64,000 bases of DNA from Bacteroidota bacterium (lineage in GTDB: Bacteria > Bacteroidota > Bacteroidia > UKL13-3), in assembly GCA_947464275.1 (NCBI GenBank), contig CANHVU010000008.1:1-64000 (forward strand), given 5' to 3'. A program made the translations under genes and the position numbers. Below the pieces are notes generated by a model. It was not told the origin of the DNA and ran no database searches. It worked only from the letters and a program-made list of their open reading frames with translations. Below, in pieces: positions 1-6,692 of the stretch. How positions within the stretch are numbered: the first letter of the stretch is position 1; every line of letters starts with the position of its first letter.

Positions 1-1001
1 ATAGTTTCGTTCACATATTCAATTCGGGCATCGGTTACAGGATGTGAACTTAAAAATTCAGGGATTTCAATATCAATTTTATTTCCTTCTTTCAGTCGTA
101 AAAACAAATTGCTCATTCCATTAGGATTTACTTTGTTCACTTTCATTATTTCAAAACCCTTTAAATCAGCTTCACGCTCAAAACCTCTAGAAAAAGTTAA
201 AGAATAAATTCCATTTGCATTATCAGCAATAGTAGCAATCACTCCATTTGCATCACTTAAAATAGCCGAAATCAATAAGTAACCTGATATGTTTCTGCAA
301 AGCATTTTAACAGAATGACGCTCGTTAACATGGGTTGCTTCATGTCCAAGTAAAGCTACTAGTTCTTCGTAATTTTGCATCAAATCTAATAAACCTGTAA
401 ATACTATAATGTGCCCATCGGGCAAAGCAAAGGCATTTACAATATCTGATTTAACCACTGTAAAATGGAGCTTTTGTGAACTATTAAATTGAAGTTTTTG
501 TGCAAATGCCTCCAGTTGTTTGGTTTTTGCAGAATCAATTTCATTGTATTCTACAAAGTGTTGGTAAAACTCCCCACCCATTTTATCATCGTATGATTTA
601 GGCACTAAAACCACCGCTTGTTCTGCTACAAATGGTAAAACAAAAAAGTAAGAAACTGCGATTAAACCTAAAATACTCAGTGCTATTAAAACATGCACTT
701 TTACGCCTAAATTAATGAGCTTTTGGTACCAAGTTTGGATTCCGTTTGTGCTTAAGTAATTTTTAAGGTATCTGATATACTCAGCGTCATCAATTTTTAT
801 AGTTTGAATTGGACTAGCCCCAAACTGTAAGATTAATAAACCACTTTGAATAGAAATTTGGACTTCCAAAATTGAGTGTTGTATTTTACCTAATTCAGGA
901 GATTCAAAAATGAAAATTGCATTTTTTTCATCCAATATAAAATCAACCGATTGTGCAATGGATGAATTTCCATCAAAATAAATTGCTTTGATATACTGCA
1001 T
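1..1001 (-). CDS. M48-family membrane zinc metalloprotease, C-terminus cut by window edge
   Basis: Reading from ATG at 1001 on the minus strand gives an open frame that runs off the window start, so about 333 residues are visible and the 3' end is missing. A zinc-protease HExxH motif (HEATH, residues about 220-224) is followed by a conserved GFEREADLKGFE stretch near residue 272, whose Glu would be the third zinc ligand. This is the layout of M48 (HtpX/Oma1-like) peptidases. One hydrophobic segment lies at about residues 104-125, so the protein is probably membrane anchored with the catalytic domain behind it. Its ATG shares one base with the stop codon of the upstream DUF898 gene (TAATG), so the two are probably translationally coupled. 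In many bacteria DUF898 and M48 genes are neighbours. The substrate is unknown. Confidence 0.85.
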   Translation of the reverse strand, partial: MQYIKAIYFDGNSSIAQSVDFILDEKNAIFIFESPELGKIQHSILEVQISIQSGLLILQFGASPIQTIKIDDAEYIRYLKNYLSTNGIQTWYQKLINLGVKVHVLIALSILGLIAVSYFFVLPFVAEQAVVLVPKSYDDKMGGEFYQHFVEYNEIDSAKTKQLEAFAQKLQFNSSQKLHFTVVKSDIVNAFALPDGHIIVFTGLLDLMQNYEELVALLGHEATHVNERHSVKMLCRNISGYLLISAILSDANGVIATIADNANGIYSLTFSRGFEREADLKGFEIMKVNKVNPNGMSNLFLRLKEGNKIDIEIPEFLSSHPVTDARIEYVNET

Positions 1002-1975
1002 TACAAGGTAATGTCTAAGTCTAAAAAGTCACTTACATCCTCGCCTGTAGCATCGGTAAACTCTTCTTCAGTTTGACTAATAGAGTCTAAGTCAATATTT
1101 CCTTCTAATTCAATATTGTTCGCAATAAAATTCATAGTACGAACTTGTGTCCATGCAAATCCTAATCCTAAGGTGAATACAATAATTAATAAATTTCCTA
1201 AAATTAATCCTAAAAAGCCAACTCCAGTTGCTGTAGATTTTAACCTAATCTCTCTGTCATCTTTATGCATACTTATGTTGTTAACATAAAAAGCAAAAAT
1301 CTCGCTCATCCACCAAAATGAATAAATACCCAATGTAATGAAGGATAAGAAATAACCTTTGAGTATTAATACAAAATAACTGCTTCCTCTTGCGTTGGAT
1401 TTAAATTCAATATTACCAAACTTGATATTGCTAAAAATATAATTTCTTAAATTCATGGCAAACCAAGAACCGTAGATACCTATAGTTACAACGGTTAAAA
1501 GAATTCCTTTTATAAATAGGCCAAATAATTGTCCTCTTTCTCCTCTGTAACCAAATCGAATTCCTCTCCAAGAAGTTCTTGACATTCTGTACTTGTATGT
1601 TCCATGAATAGCCAAAGGAATTAAACCAAGAAAGCCAATGTAAAATATTGCACCCCCTAAAATTTCCATATGAAATACAACTGAAACAATAAGAATTCCA
1701 TACAACACCACAAAAATAATTAAAGCCTTTATAAAACCTTTGAACATTTCTTTACCAGTGCCATGAAATGCAAAACGATCATTGTTTAAAGAGGTTGCAC
1801 CAAACATATAACTTAATTGTTTGGCTTTTGCCCAGGGATAGTAAAACCCCAAGGTAATTACTGTTAGTAACCAATTTACAATAATAATTCCGAAAAGCTC
1901 ACCACCTGTTCCATGAAAACCAAGTGAATAATTTTTTTGCTCTGCAACTGTTTGTTCAGTAGTTGTTTGTTCCAT
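1001..1975 (-). CDS. DUF898 (YjgN family) polytopic membrane protein
   Basis: 324 residues with several hydrophobic segments. It has an internal repeat pattern: a motif of the type FHGTGGELFG followed by a hydrophobic stretch ending LGFYYPWA recurs in diverged form (FGYRGERGQLFGLF...TIGIYGSWF, and SFITLGIYSFWW). This repeated 'F.G.G..L....LG.Y..W' pattern is typical of DUF898 inner-membrane proteins, whose function is not established. The C-terminal 40 residues are acidic and probably cytoplasmic. It is the first gene of a two-gene unit with the M48 protease, overlapping it by one base. I infer a shared role in membrane protein quality control or export, but the sequence does not show this. 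Confidence 0.8.
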   Translation of the reverse strand: MEQTTTEQTVAEQKNYSLGFHGTGGELFGIIIVNWLLTVITLGFYYPWAKAKQLSYMFGATSLNNDRFAFHGTGKEMFKGFIKALIIFVVLYGILIVSVVFHMEILGGAIFYIGFLGLIPLAIHGTYKYRMSRTSWRGIRFGYRGERGQLFGLFIKGILLTVVTIGIYGSWFAMNLRNYIFSNIKFGNIEFKSNARGSSYFVLILKGYFLSFITLGIYSFWWMSEIFAFYVNNISMHKDDREIRLKSTATGVGFLGLILGNLLIIVFTLGLGFAWTQVRTMNFIANNIELEGNIDLDSISQTEEEFTDATGEDVSDFLDLDITL

Positions 1976-2085
1976 TTATTTAAATACTTTTAATTTGTTA
2001 GGGAATCAAAAATATTTATTAATTCATAAAAACCAAATTATATCAATGTTATTTATAAGTTAAATCAAGTTTGCTGCGTTAACAT

Positions 2086-2158
2086 CAACATTCAAAAACT
2101 TTATAAACTCAAAAACTCCAACACTTAAACACCCCCAAAACTTCAACACTCAAAAACA
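2086..2158. repeat. Degenerate short-word array (AAACTC/CAACACT type)
   Basis: The intergenic stretch between DUF898 and ccmF is built of variants of CAAAAACTC and CAACACTT repeated with slight changes, with no ORF. It is one of several junction-specific low-complexity arrays in the window. Confidence 0.5.
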
Positions 2159-2214
2159 AAAGTACTTGACTTCACTCATACTTTTTTTATCCGTTTTCAT
2201 TCCTTAGCTTTACT

Positions 2215-2222
2215 TACATTTG
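2215..2222 (+). promoter_or_regulatory. Candidate -7 box (TACATTTG) for ccmF
   Basis: TACATTTG fits the Bacteroidota -7 consensus TAnnTTTG and lies 17 bases before the ATG at 2240. No clear TTG (-33) is seen at the usual distance, so support is partial. It would give a very short leader. Confidence 0.4.
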
Positions 2223-2239
2223 CCTTTTAAATTTATTAC

Positions 2240-4786
2240 ATGAGCAATATAATTTTTGAAGGTGAACATTTATGGATTGGAAATTTAGGCCGCATGGCGG
2301 TGGTTTTCAGTTTTATTACATCTATATTATCGGCAGTTAGTTACTATTTTGCCGAAAAAAAGCCACAAGAAACCCATTGGGCTAAAACAGCCAAATTAAG
2401 TTTTTATGTGCATACATTGGCAGTGCTTACCATTATCAGCGCGCTGTTTTTTATTATTTACAAACACTATTTTGAATACCATTATGCATGGCAACATAGC
2501 AGTCGCGATTTGCCGGTTCATTTCATGATTTCGTGCTTTTGGGAAGGTCAAGAGGGTAGTTTTTTACTTTGGATTTTTTGGCAAATGGTTATTGGTTGGT
2601 TAATTTTAACTACAGCCAAATCTTGGACCAATCCTGTAATGTTTGTGGTTATGCTATCGCAAATAGCTTTAACCAGCATGCTTTTAGGAGTAAAAGTTTG
2701 GGGAATAAAATTTGGTAGCACACCTTTTGAATTATTACGCAATGCCATGGGCAATGCACCTATTTTTAAACAACCCGATTATTTAAGCAAGATAAAAGAC
2801 GGAAATGGTTTAAACCCATTATTACAAAATTATTGGATGGTAATTCATCCGCCAACTTTGTTTTTTGGTTTTGCTACTACAGTGGTTCCTTTTGCTTTTG
2901 CCATTGCAGCTTTAATGCGTAAACAGTTTAGCGAATGGATAAAACCTGCTTTACCATGGGCATTGGTAAGTGTTATGGTATTAGGAACTGGTATTATTAT
3001 GGGTGGATTTTGGGCTTACGAAAGTTTAAGTTTTGGTGGCTATTGGGCTTGGGATCCTGTAGAAAATGCATCACTAGTGCCATGGTTAACTTTAATTGCA
3101 GGCTTGCACTTAATGCTTATTTATAAAGCTACAGGCAATGCTTTACAAGCTACTTTTGCCTTTATTATTTTAACTTTTATTTTGGTATTATATGCTACTT
3201 TTTTAACTAGAAGTGGTGTTTTGGGTAATTCATCAGTTCACTCGTTTACCGATTTAGGTATGAGCGGACAATTATTGCTTTTTGTATTGATGTTTGTTTG
3301 GATTGTACCATTGGTTTTAGAGAAAAAACCTTTGATTTTCTGGATCAATTTTGGTGCATTATTACTATTGGTAGTTGGTATTTTATTAAGCGAAAAATTA
3401 AACATTAACAAATGGCCTTTAATAATTATTGGCTCATTAGCAGTAATTTCAAATATTTATTATTTGGCTAAATACATTCCATCCAGCAAAAAGGATGATG
3501 AAATATATACCCGCGAGTTTTGGATGTTTATTGGCAGTTTAATGCTTGGTATTTCGGCTTTCCAAATTATTTTAACTACCTCTATTCCGGTATTTAATAA
3601 AATGTTTGATTTAAAACTGGCCCCTCCTACCGATGTAATAAATCATTACAACAAATGGCAAATGCCTTTGGCAATTATTATTGCTACTTTAACAGCTGTA
3701 GCCCATGTGTTAAAATACAAAAAAAATGGTGCTGATGGCATTAAAAAAATCATAACACATTTTATAATTTCAGGTGTAATTGCATTTGTTTTATTTTTTG
3801 TCTTTAAGCTAGAAAATTATGTATTCATAGCTTTATTGTTTGCTGCTGTTTATGCCATAATTGGTAACGGAAGTTTATTAAAACCAATTTTTAAAGGTAA
3901 GGTAAAATTAGTGGGTGCATCTGTTGCCCATATTGGTTTTGGTGTTTTATTGGTGGGAGTTTTGGTTTCATCGGCCAATAAAAAAGTAATTTCTATAAAC
4001 GAAAGTGGTAAAGTTTTAAACCCTGAGTTTGACGATAAAAACAATATTGAAAACGTGTATTTAGAGGGTGGTAAACCGTTAAGAATGTCGGATTACGAAA
4101 TTACTTATGTAGGCGATAGCCAACAATGGGTAAATACTTTTTACCAAGTAAATTATAAAAAACTTAATAAAGAAACTGGCAAAGTTGATTATGAATTTAA
4201 CTTGTATCCTAACGCACAAATAAATCCTAAATTTGGTTTGGTGGCTAACCCCGATACCAAACATTATTTAAGCCACGATGTATTTACTTATGTAAGTTCA
4301 GTGCCTGCCGAAAAGAAAGAAGCTAAATTTGTAAATACTAAAAAACATGAGTTAGCGCAAGGCGATACCATTTATTTGAGCAATGCATTTTGTGTTCTAA
4401 AAAGCATTAGTTCCAATGTGCAAAAAAGTAATAATGCAAACCAATCGGAAATATTAATAGGGGCAGAAATAGCCATTCATACGCTTGATAATGTATACAA
4501 CATTACGCCACTTTATGGCATAAAAGACAGGCAAGTGGCTAGTTTTGATGCTTACAGCGAAGAAATAAAAACCAAGTTTAGTTTTAAGGAGGTAAATCCT
4601 GAAACTAAAAAAATAACCATTGAAACATCGGAAAAAGACAATACGGGTAATTTCATTATTATGAAAGCCATCGTGTTTCCTTGGATTAACTTAGTTTGGG
4701 CCGGAACTATTATTATGATTATAGGATTCTTTTTATCCATTTTAAAAAGAATTCAAACAAAAGAAATCAACAGCAAAACTGTTTAA
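2240..4786 (+). CDS. ccmF: Cytochrome c assembly protein, CcmF/CcsA type
   Basis: 848-residue polytopic membrane protein. The tryptophan-rich WWD haem-handling signature is present around residues 265-283 (GGYWAWDPVENASLVPW), preceded by conserved histidines in 'NYWMVIHPPTLFFGF' (about residues 197-211). These features define the CcmF/CcsA family, which binds haem in the membrane and attaches it to CXXCH motifs of apocytochromes c on the outer face of the inner membrane. About 15 hydrophobic segments are visible. A large hydrophilic region at about residues 590-815 sits before the last membrane helix, as in CcmF. At 848 residues it is longer than the typical proteobacterial CcmF (about 650). 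No other ccm genes are in the window. It has its own terminator directly downstream. Confidence 0.88.
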   Translation: MSNIIFEGEHLWIGNLGRMAVVFSFITSILSAVSYYFAEKKPQETHWAKTAKLSFYVHTLAVLTIISALFFIIYKHYFEYHYAWQHSSRDLPVHFMISCFWEGQEGSFLLWIFWQMVIGWLILTTAKSWTNPVMFVVMLSQIALTSMLLGVKVWGIKFGSTPFELLRNAMGNAPIFKQPDYLSKIKDGNGLNPLLQNYWMVIHPPTLFFGFATTVVPFAFAIAALMRKQFSEWIKPALPWALVSVMVLGTGIIMGGFWAYESLSFGGYWAWDPVENASLVPWLTLIAGLHLMLIYKATGNALQATFAFIILTFILVLYATFLTRSGVLGNSSVHSFTDLGMSGQLLLFVLMFVWIVPLVLEKKPLIFWINFGALLLLVVGILLSEKLNINKWPLIIIGSLAVISNIYYLAKYIPSSKKDDEIYTREFWMFIGSLMLGISAFQIILTTSIPVFNKMFDLKLAPPTDVINHYNKWQMPLAIIIATLTAVAHVLKYKKNGADGIKKIITHFIISGVIAFVLFFVFKLENYVFIALLFAAVYAIIGNGSLLKPIFKGKVKLVGASVAHIGFGVLLVGVLVSSANKKVISINESGKVLNPEFDDKNNIENVYLEGGKPLRMSDYEITYVGDSQQWVNTFYQVNYKKLNKETGKVDYEFNLYPNAQINPKFGLVANPDTKHYLSHDVFTYVSSVPAEKKEAKFVNTKKHELAQGDTIYLSNAFCVLKSISSNVQKSNNANQSEILIGAEIAIHTLDNVYNITPLYGIKDRQVASFDAYSEEIKTKFSFKEVNPETKKITIETSEKDNTGNFIIMKAIVFPWINLVWAGTIIMIIGFFLSILKRIQTKEINSKTV

Positions 4787-4815
4787 AGAATTTATTTTCT
4801 CCCCATTTTTAATTG

Positions 4816-4848
4816 AAGATTTATTGAATTTTGTATTCAATAAATCTT
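4816..4848 (+). terminator. Intrinsic terminator of ccmF
   Basis: Perfect 13-bp stem (AAGATTTATTGAA / TTCAATAAATCTT) with the 7-base loop TTTTGTA, followed by TTCT. The loop holds the TTG of the next promoter, so terminator and promoter overlap. Confidence 0.65.
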
Positions 4849-4859
4849 TTCTATATTTG
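4831..4859 (+). promoter_or_regulatory. Promoter of the SAM riboswitch-metH transcript
   Basis: TTG at 4831-4833, an 18-base spacer, and TATATTTG at 4852-4859. This fits the Bacteroidota TTG/TAnnTTTG promoter. Transcription would begin about 5 bases before the first base of riboswitch helix P1. Confidence 0.75.
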
Positions 4860-4864
4860 CACCA

Positions 4865-4966
4865 CTTATCCAGAAAGACGGAGGGAATAGGCCCTATGAT
4901 GTCTTGGCAAAACTACCCCAAGTAGCAGAGTGCCAATACCTATCTCCAAAAGAGAGAACTGATAAG
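4865..4966 (+). promoter_or_regulatory. SAM-I riboswitch (S-box)
   Basis: The closing helix P1 is perfect: CTTATC (4865-4870) pairs with GATAAG (4961-4966). Between them lie the SAM-I core signatures in order: AGA..GACGGAGGGAATAGGCCCTATGATG, then TTGGCAA, then AGTGCCAATACC and a final AGAGAAC hairpin. SAM-I aptamers bind S-adenosylmethionine and switch off methionine genes. The gene downstream is the homocysteine-methyltransferase half of methionine synthase, which fits exactly. I do not see a textbook terminator after P1. The 165-base stretch to the start codon contains inverted short-word arrays (5033-5125) that could act as the expression platform; this is inference. Confidence 0.93.
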
Positions 4967-5032
4967 TGAATGAATGCCTCGGCCACGAGTTGCTATCAAA
5001 CACCCAATCGGAAAAAGTTTACTGGATAATCT

Positions 5033-5125
5033 TTAGCAACTGGCAGCTGGCTTCTAGCCACTGGCAAAGCTTTTGTGTTTTAAATTAAATTGCTAGTAGC
5101 AAGAAGCTAGTAGCTAGAAGCAAAA
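5033..5125. repeat. Degenerate inverted short-word arrays before metH1
   Basis: Two stretches of AGC/GCT words: 5033-5070 (AGCAACTGGCAGCTGGCTTC type) and 5090-5125 (GCTAGTAGCAAGAAGCTAG type). The second is roughly the reverse complement of the first, so the leader can fold into a long imperfect hairpin between the riboswitch and the metH1 start. The last 12 bases, CTAGAAGCAAAA, recur just before the start codon of metH2. Confidence 0.55.
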
Positions 5126-5131
5126 GAAAAA

Positions 5132-6130
5132 ATGAACATATACGACATACTAAAGAAAAAAATTGTGATTTTGGATGGTGCAATGGGTACCATGATTCAA
5201 CGACATAAATTGGAAGAAGCTGATTTTAGAAATGAGGCTTTGGCTAATCATGCGCATCCTTTAAAAGGAAACAATGATTTACTTTCAATTACCCGTCCTG
5301 AAATTATTAAAGGCATTCATCGTTTGTACTTTGAAGCAGGAGCTGATATTGTTGAAACCAATACTTTTAGTGGAACTACCATTGCGCAAGCCGATTACCA
5401 TTTAGAACATTTAGTAGATGACATCAATTATTATTCAGCAAAAATTGCCAAAGAAGTAGCTGATGAAATGACAGCCAAAGAACCTCATAAACCTAGGTTT
5501 GTAGCTGGTGCAATGGGGCCAACTAACAGAACTTTATCTATTAGTCCGGATGTAAACGACCCAGGTTACAGAGCAACTACTTTTGACGAACTGGTAAAAG
5601 CTTATAAACAGCAAGCCTTTAAATTAATTGAAGGTGGAGTTGATATTTTATTAATTGAAACCATTTTTGATACCTTAAATGCAAAGGCTGCATTATATGC
5701 AGTTGATGAAGTTTTTGAAGAACTTGGAAAACATTATCCAGTAATGATTTCAGGAACAATCACTGATGCATCTGGCAGAACATTATCTGGTCAAACAACA
5801 GAAGCATTTTTAATAAGTATGCAACATGCGCCATTGATGAGTATTGGATTAAATTGTGCATTGGGTGCAAGTGCTTTGCGTCCGTATTTACAGGTAATGT
5901 CAACACATTCTCCATTTTTTGTGAGTGCCTATCCAAATGCTGGTTTGCCTAACGAGTTTGGACAATATGATGAAAGTCCAGCAGCAATGGCAAAACAAGT
6001 GGAAGAATTTTGCAAAGAAGGATTGGTAAATATTTTAGGCGGCTGTTGCGGAACTACTCCCGATCATATCAAAGCTATTGCAGAAATGGCAGCGAAGTAT
6101 GAACCGAGGGTGATTGTTAATAGTTTATAG
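5132..6130 (+). CDS. metH1: Methionine synthase, homocysteine-binding half (MetH N-terminal module)
   Basis: 332 residues matching the homocysteine S-methyltransferase barrel at the N-terminus of cobalamin-dependent MetH. The protein starts with '[15 protein letters not shown]' and carries the three zinc-binding cysteines: one in GLNCALGA (about residue 240) and the pair in [10 protein letters not shown] (about 307-308). It activates homocysteine as a zinc thiolate that receives the methyl group from methylcobalamin. The other MetH modules (folate, cobalamin, reactivation) are in the separate gene at 6693. Such a split MetH is common in Bacteroidota. It lies behind a SAM-I riboswitch, so SAM abundance should lower its expression. 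No strong Shine-Dalgarno sequence is visible. Confidence 0.93.
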   Translation: MNIYDILKKKIVILDGAMGTMIQRHKLEEADFRNEALANHAHPLKGNNDLLSITRPEIIKGIHRLYFEAGADIVETNTFSGTTIAQADYHLEHLVDDINYYSAKIAKEVADEMTAKEPHKPRFVAGAMGPTNRTLSISPDVNDPGYRATTFDELVKAYKQQAFKLIEGGVDILLIETIFDTLNAKAALYAVDEVFEELGKHYPVMISGTITDASGRTLSGQTTEAFLISMQHAPLMSIGLNCALGASALRPYLQVMSTHSPFFVSAYPNAGLPNEFGQYDESPAAMAKQVEEFCKEGLVNILGGCCGTTPDHIKAIAEMAAKYEPRVIVNSL

Positions 6131-6181
6131 ACCATGGACCATGGACCATAGAAAGTTTATGGTTAATAGACTATAGAAGGG
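6131..6181. repeat. Degenerate GACCAT-type array, left of the IVP gene
   Basis: Tandem GACCATG words followed by variants (TTATGGTTAATAGACTATAG) directly after the metH1 stop codon. A longer array of the same vocabulary lies on the other side of the IVP gene. Confidence 0.6.
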
Positions 6182-6211
6182 TTCTAGTTTAAAAGATTTT
6201 AAAACAAGAGT

Positions 6212-6562
6212 ATGTTTAAGTTTGAAAATTTAGAAGTTTGGAAAAAGTCGATTGAGTTAGTTGTAAAGGTTGAAAGCGTAGTAAAAAAATTCCCAAAAGA
6301 AGAAATTTATTTACTTACATCTCAAATGAAAAGAGCTTGTGATTCTATTTCTTTAAACATAGCTGAAGGCTCTCAAGGACAGTCTAATCCTGAATTTTCT
6401 AGATTTTTAGGTTATGCAATGCGCTCTTGCATAGAAGTTGTAGGCTGTATTTACATTGCTCAAGCAAGAAAAATAATTGATGAAGAGGATTTTATAAGTA
6501 TTTATGATGATTGTGAAACATTAGTAAAAATGATTCAATCGCTAAGAAACAAGATTAAGTGA
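6212..6562 (+). CDS. Four-helix-bundle protein (23S rRNA intervening-sequence protein family)
   Basis: 116 residues, mostly helical, with the family pattern: N-terminal 'FKFENLEVWKKSIEL', central 'LTSQMKRACDSISLNIAEGSQ', then 'FSRFLGYAMRSCIEVVG' and a C-terminal helix. Members were first seen inside intervening sequences of 23S rRNA genes. In Bacteroidota many are scattered singly between genes, and their function is unknown. Here it sits exactly between the two halves of methionine synthase and is bounded on both sides by GACCAT-type arrays. That suggests later insertion rather than a role in methionine metabolism. The start codon and frame are clear. Confidence 0.85.
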   Translation: MFKFENLEVWKKSIELVVKVESVVKKFPKEEIYLLTSQMKRACDSISLNIAEGSQGQSNPEFSRFLGYAMRSCIEVVGCIYIAQARKIIDEEDFISIYDDCETLVKMIQSLRNKIK

Positions 6563-6565
6563 GTA

Positions 6566-6688
6566 GTTTATGGACGATAGTCAACGGTTAATAGACGATA
6601 GTCCATAGAATTAAATTAAATAAAATACCATTGTCAATAGACAATAGTCAATAAACTATCGTCCATCGTCTATGGTCTAGAAGCAAAA
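6566..6688. repeat. Degenerate GACTAT/GTCCAT array, right of the IVP gene
   Basis: About 120 bases composed of variants of TTTATGGACGATAGTC, GGTTAATAGACGATAG, CAATAGACAATAGTC and ATCGTCCATCGTCTATGG. The words are mutually complementary in part, so the array can fold on itself. It ends in CTAGAAGCAAAA, four bases before the metH2 start, the same 12-mer found before metH1. Confidence 0.6.
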
Positions 6689-6692
6689 ATAA

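Noticed and set aside
4967-5131. Classic rho-independent attenuator after the SAM riboswitch
   Set aside because: No GC-rich hairpin followed by a T run was found. The inverted word arrays are only a possible platform.
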